Source of the DNA: an uncultured Pelagibacteraceae bacterium | Lineage (GTDB): Bacteria > Pseudomonadota > Alphaproteobacteria > Pelagibacterales > Pelagibacteraceae | DNA: 64,000 bases | Direction: 5' to 3' | Assembly (NCBI GenBank): GCA_902566925.1 | Contig: CACFKO010000002.1 | Coordinates: forward strand, 62,001 to 126,000 | Part shown: positions 53,021 through 61,489 of the stretch, piece by piece | Position numbering within the stretch: position 1 is the first letter of the stretch | How the letters are laid out: each line of letters starts with the position of its first letter | Made by a program: the position numbers and the translations under genes | Notes under the pieces: generated by a model | Told to the model about the DNA's origin: nothing | The model's database searches: none | Seen by the model: the letters and a program-made list of their open reading frames with translations, nothing else

Positions 53021-54126
53021 GCTATATCATTCCTTTTATTATATTAATAACTATTGTTGTATTTATTCACGAATACGGACACTATTATTTTGCAAGAAGA
53101 TATGGAGTTGCTGTAACTGATTTTTCTATTGGATTTGGAAAAGAAATTTTTGGATTTAAAGATAAAAATGGAACAAGGTGGAAATTTTGCCTCATTCCTC
53201 TTGGTGGATACGTTAAATTTTTTGGTGACAGAAATGTATTCAGTCAAGCTGAACAAGAAACAATATTAAAAAAATACAATAAAACTGATCAAAAAAAATT
53301 ATTTGTTGTAAAACCACTTTATCAGCGCGCCCTGATTGTTGCAGGTGGTCCGCTCGCTAATTTTTTATTAGCTATTGCTATTTTTTCATGCATTTACATG
53401 TTTGTAGGAAAAGACTTTACACCAGCAAAAATAGCTGAAGTAGTAACAGAAAGTCCTGCAGAAAAAGCGGGCCTTAAAAAAGATGATATAATTATAGGTA
53501 TTAATAATAATGAAATTGAAAGTATTATGGAAGTATCTATGCTTATAAATACTACATCTACAGATAAAATAAGTATTAAAGTTTTAAGAAATCAAAGAGA
53601 AATTACGCTTTTAGCGAAACCAAATATTATTGAGTCAAAAGATGCTTTTGGAAATTCTATAAAAAAGAAAATAATTGGCATTAAGATTGGGCCAGAGAGT
53701 AACGAATTTAACAAAGAAAAATTAGGGCCTGCTAAAGCGCTATACTATTCAGTTAAGGAAGTCTGGTTTGTATGCAAAACAACAATACAATTTCTAGGAT
53801 CATTGTTTCAAGGAAAAGGCGACACATCCCAATTAGGCGGGCCTATAAAAATCGCAAAAATTTCAGGCCAGGTGATGGAATTTGGAATCTTAGCTTTTCT
53901 CAGTACCGTAGCATATATATCAATCAGTCTTGGATTGATTAATTTATTTCCTATACCCCTTTTAGATGGCGGTCACTTAATGTTTTATTTATTTGAGAAA
54001 ATTTTAGGCAGACCTTTGTCACAAGCTACCCAAGAAGGTTTTTTTCGAATCGGTCTTTTTTTGTTAGTTTCACTAATGATTTTCACCACTTTTAATGATT
54101 TAAAGGACTGGGGATTGTTTCAGTAA
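53017..54126 (+). CDS. rseP: RseP-like site-2 zinc metalloprotease
   Basis: A 369-residue membrane protease. The first segment has VFIHEYGHYYFARR with zinc ligands HEYGH. AGGPLANFLLAIAIF and one PDZ domain (about residues 120-200, ITLLAKPN) follow, and the second site is in LFPIPLLDGGHLMFYL with the ligand Asp. Classical E. coli RseP has two PDZ domains; this one has one. S2P enzymes release signals such as sigma-E by cutting anti-sigma factors. An ATG at 53008 is also in frame; 53017 is preferred for its ATGA overlap. In many bacteria rseP sits by bamA and dxr; here it follows a rhomboid gene. Confidence 0.93.
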   Translation: MSYIIPFIILITIVVFIHEYGHYYFARRYGVAVTDFSIGFGKEIFGFKDKNGTRWKFCLIPLGGYVKFFGDRNVFSQAEQETILKKYNKTDQKKLFVVKPLYQRALIVAGGPLANFLLAIAIFSCIYMFVGKDFTPAKIAEVVTESPAEKAGLKKDDIIIGINNNEIESIMEVSMLINTTSTDKISIKVLRNQREITLLAKPNIIESKDAFGNSIKKKIIGIKIGPESNEFNKEKLGPAKALYYSVKEVWFVCKTTIQFLGSLFQGKGDTSQLGGPIKIAKISGQVMEFGILAFLSTVAYISISLGLINLFPIPLLDGGHLMFYLFEKILGRPLSQATQEGFFRIGLFLLVSLMIFTTFNDLKDWGLFQ

Positions 54127-54173
54127 GTAGTTTAAGGGGGCAAAAAAGACAATAAAATCGAGGTTTTTTTAAC

Positions 54174-54186
54174 ATATACCGTATAT
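54174..54186 (+). promoter_or_regulatory. Palindrome in the hupB upstream region
   Basis: ATATAC-C-GTATAT, two perfect 6-base half-sites around one base, lies 89 bases before hupB in the 149-base gap after rseP. It could be an operator or part of a promoter (TATATT-like boxes are near). In AT-rich DNA chance is not excluded. Nothing else was seen in the gap apart from a TTTTTTT run at about 54164. Confidence 0.35.
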
Positions 54187-54275
54187 TGTGTTAATACATC
54201 TTATAAACACTATATTTTCGTTGATTTTATTGAATTTTTGTACACATTGAAAAAATCAATAAAAAAGAGGCTAAA

Positions 54276-54551
54276 ATGAACAAAAAACAACTGGTAAATA
54301 AAATCGCATCAAGTATGAGCCAAAGTAAGGCTGATGCAGAAAGAATGTTCGACACTATTACTGGTATTATCTTAGATTGCCTAAAAAACGACGAAGCTGT
54401 GAAAATTGCAGGTTTTGGCACTTATAAGGTAGCTAAAAGAAAAGCTAGAATAGGCCGAAACCCACGTACTGGGGAACAAATCCAAATAGCAGCATCTCAG
54501 AAGGTTAAATTCCTTCCTGCTAAAGGCTTAAAAGACATGTTCAACAGATAA
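54276..54551 (+). CDS. hupB: DNA-binding protein HU
   Basis: A 91-residue HU, the standard size. MNKKQLVNKIASSMSQSKADAERMFDTITGIILDCLKNDEAVKIAGFGTYKVAKRKARIGRNPRTGEQIQIAASQKVKFLPAKGL-type sequence is seen with the conserved GFGTF-like GFGTY and the arm RNPRTGE that grips DNA. It shapes the nucleoid as a dimer. It has its own promoter region and a terminator-like hairpin downstream. As the only HU/IHF gene in view, it may be the cell's main nucleoid protein. Confidence 0.96.
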   Translation: MNKKQLVNKIASSMSQSKADAERMFDTITGIILDCLKNDEAVKIAGFGTYKVAKRKARIGRNPRTGEQIQIAASQKVKFLPAKGLKDMFNR

Positions 54552-54558
54552 TTTGATT

Positions 54559-54596
54559 AAACAGCCCCGGGAATGGAAATTTCAGGGGTTGTTTAA
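54559..54596 (+). terminator. Terminator-like hairpin after hupB
   Basis: AAACAGCCCC and GGGGTTGTTT pair (one G-T) around a 16-base loop that is itself partly paired. The T-run after it is short, so termination may be partial. Confidence 0.7.
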
Positions 54597-54699
54597 AAAC
54601 GCCACACCCATTGCAAAAACTGCATAACTAAATTTATCACATAACGTAACTCTTTTCTCACCAATCATTTAAAAATTTAAGTCTAACAAAGGAGTAAGT

Positions 54700-55992
54700 A
54701 TGAAAAAAATACTTGGTTACTTTATTGCAGGTGCAGCACTTTATTTCAGCTTTGCTGGATTAGGGTACGCAAATACGACTGTATCAGCAGAAGTACAATA
54801 CATATTTAATACAATATTATTTTTAATGTCAGGTTTTCTGGTTATGTGGATGGCAGCAGGTTTTGCCATGCTCGAGTCCGGGCTGGTTACGTCTAAAAGT
54901 GTATCAGCAATCTGTGCAAAAAATATAGGTTTATATTCAATAGCTGGAATTATGTTCTGGTTGGTTGGATATAATTTAGCTTATGGTATACCCGAAGGTG
55001 GATGGATAGGTTCATTCTCTTCTTGGAGTGACGCGTCATCATTGGAAACAGGTTATTCTGATGGATCAGATTGGTTTTTCCAAATGGTATTCTGTGCAAC
55101 AACAATGTCAATCGTATCAGGAACATTGGCTGAAAGAATTAAAATTTGGCCATTCTTCCTATTTGCAGCTATTTTAACTGGATTTATTTATCCAATTGAA
55201 ATGGGATGGCAATGGGGTGGTGGTTGGTTATCAGCTGCTGGTTTCTCTGATTTTGCTGGTTCAACATTAGTACATGCTGCTGGAGGAGCTGCTGCTCTTG
55301 CCGGTGCAATAGTACTTGGTGCGAGATCTGGAAGATTTACTTCATCAGGTAGCGTAAAAGCTATGGCACCTTTTGCAGCATCTTCAATTCCATTAGCAAC
55401 ACTTGGAGTATTTATACTTTGGTTAGGTTGGTTTGGATTCAATGGTGGCTCACAATTAGCTGCTGGAACTCTAGAAGATGTTAGCTCTGTTGCAACAATA
55501 TATATTAATACAAACTTAGCTGCAGGTGGCGGTGTATTAGCTGCTGCTACAGTGTCTAGACTTGCTGGCGGTAAAACAGATGTAGTCATGATGCTTAACG
55601 GTGCGATCGCTGGTTTAGTTGGTATAACAGCTGAACCTTTAGCACCAAGCCCACTAGCTGCAATCGTAATTGGAGCAATAGCCGGTGTATTAATGTACTA
55701 CTCAACAAAATTATTATACAAAATGAAAATTGATGATGTTGTTGGGGCCATTCCTGCACACTTAGTTGCTGGAGTATGGGGTACATTAGCAGTTCCGTTT
55801 ACAAATACAGAAGTAGGTTTTGGTTCACAATTCCTCGGAACAATTTCAGTAGTAATCTTTGTTTTCGTAGTGTCATACATTGTATGGTCAATTATGAAAG
55901 CAACTATTGGAATTAGAATTAGTAAAGAGGCTGAAAAGCTTGGTACTGATAAATCCGAAGTTGGTGTAATCGCTTACGGAATAAGAGACTAA
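54700..55992 (+). CDS. amtB: Ammonium transporter AmtB
   Basis: A 430-residue protein with a signal-like N-terminus and eleven membrane segments. GFLVMWMAAGFAMLESGLV, the Phe gate in DWFFQMVFCATTMSIVSGTLAERIKIW, the first pore His in AGSTLVHAAGGAAALAGAIVLG (about 190), and the second in AIPAHLVAGVWGTL (about 345) are all present. It imports ammonium, a key nitrogen source in the open ocean. The P-II gene glnK, often next to amtB, is absent. ATG follows AAAGGAG. Transcript ends at the hairpin at 56042. Confidence 0.96.
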   Translation: MKKILGYFIAGAALYFSFAGLGYANTTVSAEVQYIFNTILFLMSGFLVMWMAAGFAMLESGLVTSKSVSAICAKNIGLYSIAGIMFWLVGYNLAYGIPEGGWIGSFSSWSDASSLETGYSDGSDWFFQMVFCATTMSIVSGTLAERIKIWPFFLFAAILTGFIYPIEMGWQWGGGWLSAAGFSDFAGSTLVHAAGGAAALAGAIVLGARSGRFTSSGSVKAMAPFAASSIPLATLGVFILWLGWFGFNGGSQLAAGTLEDVSSVATIYINTNLAAGGGVLAAATVSRLAGGKTDVVMMLNGAIAGLVGITAEPLAPSPLAAIVIGAIAGVLMYYSTKLLYKMKIDDVVGAIPAHLVAGVWGTLAVPFTNTEVGFGSQFLGTISVVIFVFVVSYIVWSIMKATIGIRISKEAEKLGTDKSEVGVIAYGIRD

Positions 55993-56041
55993 TTAACTAA
56001 TTAAGAATTACCTTACCTTCCCTTTCGTTATGGTAATTATT

Positions 56042-56070
56042 AAGGCCCGAGAAATCGGGCCTTTTTATTT
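56042..56070. terminator. Bidirectional terminator between amtB and bcp
   Basis: AAGGCCCGA and TCGGGCCTT form a 9-bp stem capped by GAAA, followed by T-runs. The bcp stop on the other strand lies just beyond the stem, so the hairpin can serve both genes. Confidence 0.93.
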
Positions 56071-56532
56071 TTGATGTTTTATAAAATCAAGCACTTCCTC
56101 AGCATGTCCTTTTACTCTGACATTTGTCCAATATTTTACAACTTTTCCATTTTTGATCACAACAGTAGATCTTATGGTTCCCTTAAATTTATTACCCATG
56201 AAAGATTTTAATCCCCAAACACCGTATTTTTTTTGAACCTTTACTTTTTCATCCGACAACAATTCAAAAGGTACCTTGTATTTTTTTTTAAAACCTAAAT
56301 GACTCTTCATATTGTCCTTGGAAATACCTATAACTTCATATTTCAGACTTCTAAATTTTTTATAAAGTTTAGAAAAGTCTTTTGTTTCTAGAGTGCATCC
56401 AGGAGTATTATCCCTAGGATAGAAATAGATCACAAGACCACCTTTTAACTTTGATAATTCAAAGGTTTTTGATGATGTAGAATTAAGTTCAAAATCAGGA
56501 GCTTTTTTATTAACTTTAATTTTCATTTTCAT
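56065..56532 (-). CDS. bcp: Peroxiredoxin, BCP/PrxQ family
   Basis: A 155-residue thiol peroxidase. APDFELNSTSSKTFELSKLKGGLVIYFYPRDNTPGCTLETKDF carries the peroxidatic Cys (PGCT, about residue 46). The resolving Cys five residues later in E. coli Bcp is replaced by Lys (TLETKDF), so it may act as a 1-Cys enzyme. It reduces hydrogen peroxide or lipid peroxides. An in-frame ATG two codons later is an alternative start. It overlaps the glycosyltransferase-like gene upstream by 17 bases and ends the leftward operon. Confidence 0.92.
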   Translation of the reverse strand: MKMKIKVNKKAPDFELNSTSSKTFELSKLKGGLVIYFYPRDNTPGCTLETKDFSKLYKKFRSLKYEVIGISKDNMKSHLGFKKKYKVPFELLSDEKVKVQKKYGVWGLKSFMGNKFKGTIRSTVVIKNGKVVKYWTNVRVKGHAEEVLDFIKHQK

Positions 56533-57544
56533 CCCATATTCTTTTCCAATTCACATTTGGAGATAATCCATAAATTGAGTTTATATTTGTAAAGTGTATT
56601 GCTAACGAAGGGATAGGAGAGACACACAGTTCTTTTTTATAAATATTGTGCAAAGGTTTCTCAAAAGGATAATGTTCAATTTTGCACATACCTGTAAGTT
56701 CATTCCAGTATTTCTCAATTATTTTTTTACTTGTCAGAAAAGTACACAAGGTTTGATCTATCTGTCTCCAATGCCTTTTTTCTCCTAAAAAAATTTTTGT
56801 ATCTTCAGTTTGGGTATATAGATAAGGATAATCAGTTGGGCAAATTATCAGTTCTCTCTTCACAAGAGATGCTATCTTTTCAAAAGCGTATAACATTTCT
56901 GTTAAGCAGATTTTTTCATGAATATAATCATCTTCAACGAAGTAAATTAAATCTTCACTGTTCTTTTTTGAAATCAAAAGAGATTGATGAATATTTGACA
57001 TATTAGACTTTTGGTTCAAAGTTACTTCCTTATTTTCTTCATTAATTTTTTTTATTTGATTAGAAAATTTATCTAATTCCAAGTTAAGAATTTCAAAATT
57101 AATACTAGATTTTTTTAAAATATTTTTCATATTATCGATCTGATTTTTTGTAGAATTATAATCAATAATATAAATTTTAAATTTTATATTCTTAAATATA
57201 TTTTTTGCGTAGTTTACGCTTTTTATTATAGATATAAGGGTTCTTCTTGTATATTCCTCCTTATTTTTTTCAAATATTCTCTTTTTCGATTGAGTCAGCA
57301 TATTCACTGACATGCATGTTCTTAATATTATATCAAGTGATTTAATGGATCTGGTTATTTCAATTTTTCCCAAGGGTAAAGTTACTGATCTTTTACCAGG
57401 GATACTAATACTTTCGTCTATGTATTTATTTGATGTTGGAATACTAAAATTACTTTGATCTATGATTTCAAAACCAAATATTCTACATAATTTAATGAAA
57501 ATTTTAGTTAGTGGATTTTTTTTGCTAGATTTAATTTTCTTCAT
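56516..57544 (-). CDS. Glycosyltransferase-like protein of unknown specificity
   Basis: A 342-residue, Lys- and Ile-rich soluble protein. After a basic N-terminus it shows a GT-A-like pattern: SLDIILRTCMSVNM, strand-helix units such as FKIYIIDYNSTKNQIDNM, and an acidic cluster LIYFVEDDYIHEKICLTEMLYAFEKI (about 215-240), where EDD would bind a metal and nucleotide sugar. HRQIDQ-like RHWRQIDQTLCTFLTSK and an invariant-looking AIHFTN follow. I cannot name a family. It is coupled by ATGA to the HCCA-isomerase-like gene. Role could be in surface polysaccharide synthesis (inference). Confidence 0.55.
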   Translation of the reverse strand: MKKIKSSKKNPLTKIFIKLCRIFGFEIIDQSNFSIPTSNKYIDESISIPGKRSVTLPLGKIEITRSIKSLDIILRTCMSVNMLTQSKKRIFEKNKEEYTRRTLISIIKSVNYAKNIFKNIKFKIYIIDYNSTKNQIDNMKNILKKSSINFEILNLELDKFSNQIKKINEENKEVTLNQKSNMSNIHQSLLISKKNSEDLIYFVEDDYIHEKICLTEMLYAFEKIASLVKRELIICPTDYPYLYTQTEDTKIFLGEKRHWRQIDQTLCTFLTSKKIIEKYWNELTGMCKIEHYPFEKPLHNIYKKELCVSPIPSLAIHFTNINSIYGLSPNVNWKRIWDENEN

Positions 57545-58128
57545 TTTTTTGCCTCTTCTACAGCATAAGATAATCTATCTTGCCCCCAAAAAATTTTTTT
57601 GTTAACAAGAAAAGTTGGAGCTCCAAATATACCTTTTTTTAACGCATCATCTGTTAATTTCCTTAATTTAACTTTAATTTTATTATCAGATACTTTTGAT
57701 AAAAATATTTCTGGATTTAATTCCATATTCTTTAAAACTTTTTCTATTACCGTTTTATCATTCATATTTAGACCATCTTTCCAAATAGCATTGAAAATTT
57801 TTTCTATGTATATTTTTCTAAAACTATCTTCTTCTGCAATTAAAACACCACGCATAAAACTTACTGTTTTAATTGGAAAATAAGAGTTAAAAATAAATTT
57901 AATATTTTTTTTTTCACAAATTAGCTTAGTATCTTCTATCATATACTTAGATTTTACATCTATAAAAGCCGCTGGTGTTACACCTGCAGCATTATGTAAG
58001 CCGCCTAAAAAGATAGGCATATATTTAATTATAATTGAGTCTTTTTTTTCTATTCTCTTTATTTCTTCATAGCCAATGTAAGAATAGGGGCTGCTAAAGT
58101 CGAAATAAAATTCTATAGTTTTAGTCAT
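57541..58128 (-). CDS. 2-hydroxychromene-2-carboxylate isomerase-like (DsbA-fold) protein
   Basis: A 195-residue thioredoxin-fold protein. IEFYFDFSSPYSYIGYEEIKRIEKK at the N-terminus has the kappa-class GST/HCCA isomerase motif (FDFSSPYSY, with Ser instead of a catalytic Cys). KYMPIFLGGLHNAAGVTPA and GIFGAPTFLVNKKIFWGQDRLSYAVEEA complete it. Known members use glutathione to isomerise aromatic intermediates; the role in this cell may differ. It overlaps the ABA4-like gene by eight bases and the next gene by four. Confidence 0.87.
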   Translation of the reverse strand: MTKTIEFYFDFSSPYSYIGYEEIKRIEKKDSIIIKYMPIFLGGLHNAAGVTPAAFIDVKSKYMIEDTKLICEKKNIKFIFNSYFPIKTVSFMRGVLIAEEDSFRKIYIEKIFNAIWKDGLNMNDKTVIEKVLKNMELNPEIFLSKVSDNKIKVKLRKLTDDALKKGIFGAPTFLVNKKIFWGQDRLSYAVEEAKK

Positions 58129-58591
58129 AGTAATTAATTTTTTTTGAATACAAAATTCTAATTAACCAATAAAATACAAGACCAATTGGTCCAGTAAAAT
58201 AAGTCAGTATTAATGCGATGATAACAAAAGTTTTTGATACCATATATATTTTTGCATCACTTGTAATCCAATTACCAACAAACAAATTGATTGATAAAAA
58301 GTGAAGCCAAAAAATTAAAAGAAATGCCTCGTTGGAAAAAAGAGCATAAAGTTCATTTAAGCCAAAATAAAGATTGAAGACCTCAAAGATATTTTCAGTT
58401 ATGTATATTTGATATGTTATAAAAATATAAGCTGTGGATAATAACAGTGGAATTATTACTGATTTAACAAAAAACTTTGTAATTATATGGTTGGGAATAA
58501 AAATAATGAGCAGCCAGCAAGGTATGACACCTATATTTGCTATATAGTAAATATTCTCATAAGTTAAAAATGATATAAGATTATTGATCAT
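58121..58591 (-). CDS. ABA4-like (DUF4281) membrane protein
   Basis: A 156-residue protein with four membrane segments. NIGVIPCWLLIIFIPN, LYALFSNEAFLLIFWLHFLSINLFVGNWITSDAKIYMVSK and FTGPIGLVFYWLIRILY match the ABA4-like family. The plant member ABA4 is needed for making neoxanthin, a carotenoid; bacterial members are uncharacterised. A carotenoid or retinal link would suit a photic-zone cell but is inference. It is the first gene of the leftward four-gene operon, divergent from recX. Confidence 0.75.
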   Translation of the reverse strand: MINNLISFLTYENIYYIANIGVIPCWLLIIFIPNHIITKFFVKSVIIPLLLSTAYIFITYQIYITENIFEVFNLYFGLNELYALFSNEAFLLIFWLHFLSINLFVGNWITSDAKIYMVSKTFVIIALILTYFTGPIGLVFYWLIRILYSKKINYYD

Positions 58592-58615
58592 AAAAACTTG
58601 TACAATATAAAAGTA

Positions 58616-59176
58616 ATGGATCCAATATCCAATAAAAAAGAATTTGAAGATTTAACTACTAATTTGAGAGATTTAGCCTACTCATATATTGAGAAATACA
58701 ATCCCTCAAAACAACAAACAAAAACCTATCTTTTAAAAAAATACTTAAAAAAATTTAAAGGTTCTAAAGTAAAAAAAGAAATAACACAGATAATAGACAA
58801 TATCGTCTTGAATCTGGAAAAAAAACGTTTTTTAAATGATGGTCTTTATTCAGACTCAAAAGCCAGGATGCTTTTTAGAAAAGGATATTCTCTTAATAAA
58901 ATTAGCTATTCACTAAAGAGTAAGGGGATTGAAAACGAAAATATAAAGAGGAGCCTAGAAAAAATAAAAAACGAAAAAACAGATCCTGACTTTACTTCAG
59001 CAATGAAAATTTGTAAAAAAAAAAGAATTGGCCCTATGCGTCCTGAGTCTAATAGAGAAATTTTTTACAAGAAAGATATGGGAATTTTAGCAAGATCAGG
59101 TTTTAATTACGATATTTCGAAAAAAATTTTATCAATGACTCAAAAAGAATTTAACCAGTTAATTAAACTTACTTAG
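58616..59176 (+). CDS. recX: RecX-family protein (probable RecA regulator)
   Basis: A 186-residue, very basic helical protein. LRDLAYSYIEKYNPSKQQTKTYLLKKYLKK, IIDNIVLNLEKKRFLNDGLYSDSKARMLFRKGYSLNKISYSLKSKGI and ARSGFNYDISKKILSMTQKEF fit the three-helix repeats of RecX. RecX binds RecA filaments and modulates recombination. A TTG at 58598 is in frame; the ATG at 58616 is preferred. recA is not next to it in this window. The 3' end overlaps the small membrane gene by eight bases. Confidence 0.82.
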   Translation: MDPISNKKEFEDLTTNLRDLAYSYIEKYNPSKQQTKTYLLKKYLKKFKGSKVKKEITQIIDNIVLNLEKKRFLNDGLYSDSKARMLFRKGYSLNKISYSLKSKGIENENIKRSLEKIKNEKTDPDFTSAMKICKKKRIGPMRPESNREIFYKKDMGILARSGFNYDISKKILSMTQKEFNQLIKLT

Positions 59177-59306
59177 TCTTTTTCTTTTTTTCATGCAATT
59201 TTAAATAGTAATCAATTCTTTTTTTTATCGAATTTTTCACTACAATGAAGAGAATTAAACCAAATAATGATACTGATACAATAATTATTAATATAGTTTT
59301 AAACAT
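59169..59306 (-). CDS. 45-residue single-pass membrane protein downstream of cysQ
   Basis: Read directly from the sequence. One hydrophobic helix starts MFKTILIIIVSVSLFGLILF and is followed by a very basic tail (KKRIDYYLKLHEKKKK), so the C-terminus should be cytoplasmic. It overlaps cysQ by eight bases on the same strand (59299-59306) and recX by eight on the other. No family is recognised. Coupling to cysQ and the clean helix-plus-tail layout support a real gene. Confidence 0.6.
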   Translation of the reverse strand: MFKTILIIIVSVSLFGLILFIVVKNSIKKRIDYYLKLHEKKKKTK

Positions 59307-60078
59307 TAAGATTCTTGCTTCTTCTTATTAAAATAGTTGGATTTTTATAATCTTTTTTTCCATATTTAAATAGTTCTTCATCTAAGGTAGTCACTATCGC
59401 TCCTGCATGTTCTGCAATTGCTTGACCCGCAGCATCATCCCACTCATTTGCTCTAACCTTATCTGCATAAATATCAAATTCCCCAGTAGCAATTACACAA
59501 TATTTATATGAACAACTTAATTTTTTAAATGATGTCATTCCAAATTTTTTTAACTTACTCAATATATCTTCAGGTGGTTTTATATGGTTTGTTAATGCAA
59601 CAACCTCATTATTAGGAGTTTTCTTTTTGCAATTTAATTTTATTTTCTTGTTATTCTCAATCATAAAAGAATTATTTTTTCCATAAGAATAAAACAACCT
59701 ATTTTTTTTTGGGACTCCTATTATGCCGACAGCTGGAATTTTATCGATTATTAATCCAGCATTTAATGTATAATCATCTTTTCCAGAAATATATTCTTTT
59801 GTTCCATCAATTGGATCAATTAACCAATACGTATTAAAGGTATTTTCTTTGTTTAAATCAACCGTTTCTTCTGAAATTATAGGAATATTTGGCGTTAGTT
59901 TTTTTATTTTTTCTGTAAGGATTCTATTAACTTCTAGATCTCCATTGCTTACAGGACTATTGTCTGGTTTTATTTCTATTTTTAAACCTCCTTTTTGAAG
60001 CTCTACAGTCTTTTTTCCAGCCATTTCAGTGGTTTCTATTAAACCTTCGACGATTTCTTTTAGCTCACTACTATTCAT
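59299..60078 (-). CDS. cysQ: CysQ-like 3'(2'),5'-bisphosphate nucleotidase (inositol monophosphatase fold)
   Basis: A 259-residue phosphatase. NGDLEVNRILTEKIKKL, PIISEETVDLN and WLIDPIDGTKEYISGKDDYTLNAGLI contain the magnesium-binding E and DPIDGT motif; EWDDAAGQAIAEHAGA is the second metal site. CysQ removes 3'-phosphoadenosine-5'-phosphate, a by-product of sulfate assimilation and acyl-carrier-protein modification. It is sandwiched between DUF3553 (eight-base overlap) and a small membrane protein (eight-base overlap). A general inositol-phosphatase activity is an alternative. Confidence 0.88.
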   Translation of the reverse strand: MNSSELKEIVEGLIETTEMAGKKTVELQKGGLKIEIKPDNSPVSNGDLEVNRILTEKIKKLTPNIPIISEETVDLNKENTFNTYWLIDPIDGTKEYISGKDDYTLNAGLIIDKIPAVGIIGVPKKNRLFYSYGKNNSFMIENNKKIKLNCKKKTPNNEVVALTNHIKPPEDILSKLKKFGMTSFKKLSCSYKYCVIATGEFDIYADKVRANEWDDAAGQAIAEHAGAIVTTLDEELFKYGKKDYKNPTILIRRSKNLNV

Positions 60079-60244
60079 TTATGATTATTTCTAAACTTAT
60101 ATTATCTAAGTTGATAACCTGTTTTCCAGCATTTTCAAAATTTACAGTTGCCTTATTTTTAATAATTGACTGTACTTGGCCAATACCCCAGCTTTTTTGA
60201 GAAGGGTTCACAACAAAATTACCAGGTTCGAGATCATATTGCAT
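60071..60244 (-). CDS. DUF3553-family small protein
   Basis: Read directly from the sequence. A 57-residue protein whose core is LEPGNFVVNPSQKSWGIGQV and then TVNFENAGKQVINLDNI. WGIGQVQS and VNFE.AGK are the signatures of the alphaproteobacterial DUF3553 family, short SH3-like proteins of unknown function that resemble the CarD/RNA-polymerase-contacting fold (my inference). It begins with ATG 42 bases before the divergent mnmA start and overlaps cysQ by eight bases, so it leads a three-gene leftward mini-operon. Confidence 0.8.
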   Translation of the reverse strand: MQYDLEPGNFVVNPSQKSWGIGQVQSIIKNKATVNFENAGKQVINLDNISLEIIINE

Positions 60245-60286
60245 AATGGAAAGATTTATTTTTTTATAATATATATATAGCAGTTT

Positions 60287-61420
60287 ATGATTAACTCACT
60301 AGGTATAAAAAAGTCCCCAAAAGATACGAAAATAGTCGTGGCTATGTCCGGAGGTGTTGATTCTTCTGTCGTAGCTGGTCTTATGAAAAGAGAAGGTTAT
60401 AACGTAACCGGAATAACATTGAAGTTATACGACGATACAAAATCCTCAAAAAAAGGAAGACAATGTTGCGCAGGAAGAGACATCATTGATGCAAAAAGAG
60501 TTTCTCAAACTCTAGGTATTGAACATAAAATTCTGTATTATCAAAAAAAATTTAAAAAAGATGTAATAGACTCTTTTATTGATAGTTATACCGCAGGGGA
60601 AACACCTATACCCTGTGTACAATGCAATCAAACTGTAAAATTTAGAGATTTATTTAAATTTGCAAAAAAATTAAGCGCAGATGCTTTAGTTACAGGACAT
60701 TATGTTTTGAGACACGAATATAATGGGGGAGGCGCAATGTATCGTGCTGAAGATAAAAACCGAGATCAAAGTTATTTTTTATTTAGCACTACCCAGGAAC
60801 AACTTGATTATTTGAGGTTTCCATTAGGTTCAATTAATAAATCTGAAACAAGAAAGATTGCAGATAAACTAAAACTTAATGTAGCAGAAAAGCCCGACAG
60901 CCAAGACATCTGCTTTGTGCCTAACGGTAATTATGCATCGGTTATTGAAAAATATAGACCACAATCATTTAAAAAAGGAGACATTCTTGATTTAAACGGT
61001 AGAAAGTTGGGCTCTCATGATGGAATTATCAACTATACTATTGGACAAAGAAAAGGGATCAAAATTTCTAGTCAAGAACCACTCTACGTGATTGAAATAA
61101 GAGCCAAGAACAACTCAATCGTGGTGGGACCACAAGATTCCTTAAATATAAAAAAATTGTATTTAAGAAATATTAATTTGTTAACTGATCGCAATATTTT
61201 TGCGAAAGACATTTTTATCAAAGTAAGATCTACGGGCAAACTTCTTAATGCAAAGGTAAACATTAATAAAGATTCAGCAATCGTTGATATTCTGCAAGAT
61301 GAAAAAGGAATTTCGCCAGGTCAAGCCTGTGTATTTTATTCAAAAGATAATCTTGGCGAGAGAGTTTTAGGCGGCGGTTGGATTGATAAAACTACCAACA
61401 AAAATTATCCACACAACTAA
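60287..61420 (+). CDS. mnmA: tRNA 2-thiouridylase MnmA
   Basis: A 377-residue enzyme that thiolates U34 of tRNAs for Lys, Glu and Gln. The ATP-binding P-loop is [18 protein letters not shown] (about residue 18). Catalytic Cys residues are in [14 protein letters not shown] (about 107) and [13 protein letters not shown] (about 205). [19 protein letters not shown] and [22 protein letters not shown] finish the C-terminal domain. It is monocistronic: a candidate structured RNA begins about 70 bases after its stop. Length is typical. Confidence 0.96.
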   Translation: MINSLGIKKSPKDTKIVVAMSGGVDSSVVAGLMKREGYNVTGITLKLYDDTKSSKKGRQCCAGRDIIDAKRVSQTLGIEHKILYYQKKFKKDVIDSFIDSYTAGETPIPCVQCNQTVKFRDLFKFAKKLSADALVTGHYVLRHEYNGGGAMYRAEDKNRDQSYFLFSTTQEQLDYLRFPLGSINKSETRKIADKLKLNVAEKPDSQDICFVPNGNYASVIEKYRPQSFKKGDILDLNGRKLGSHDGIINYTIGQRKGIKISSQEPLYVIEIRAKNNSIVVGPQDSLNIKKLYLRNINLLTDRNIFAKDIFIKVRSTGKLLNAKVNINKDSAIVDILQDEKGISPGQACVFYSKDNLGERVLGGGWIDKTTNKNYPHN

Positions 61421-61489
61421 CAGACCGTTAGTTAAAACAACTAAAAAGTGATGTCTATTTTTTTTTGGCAATGTTATATTTTATTCGAA

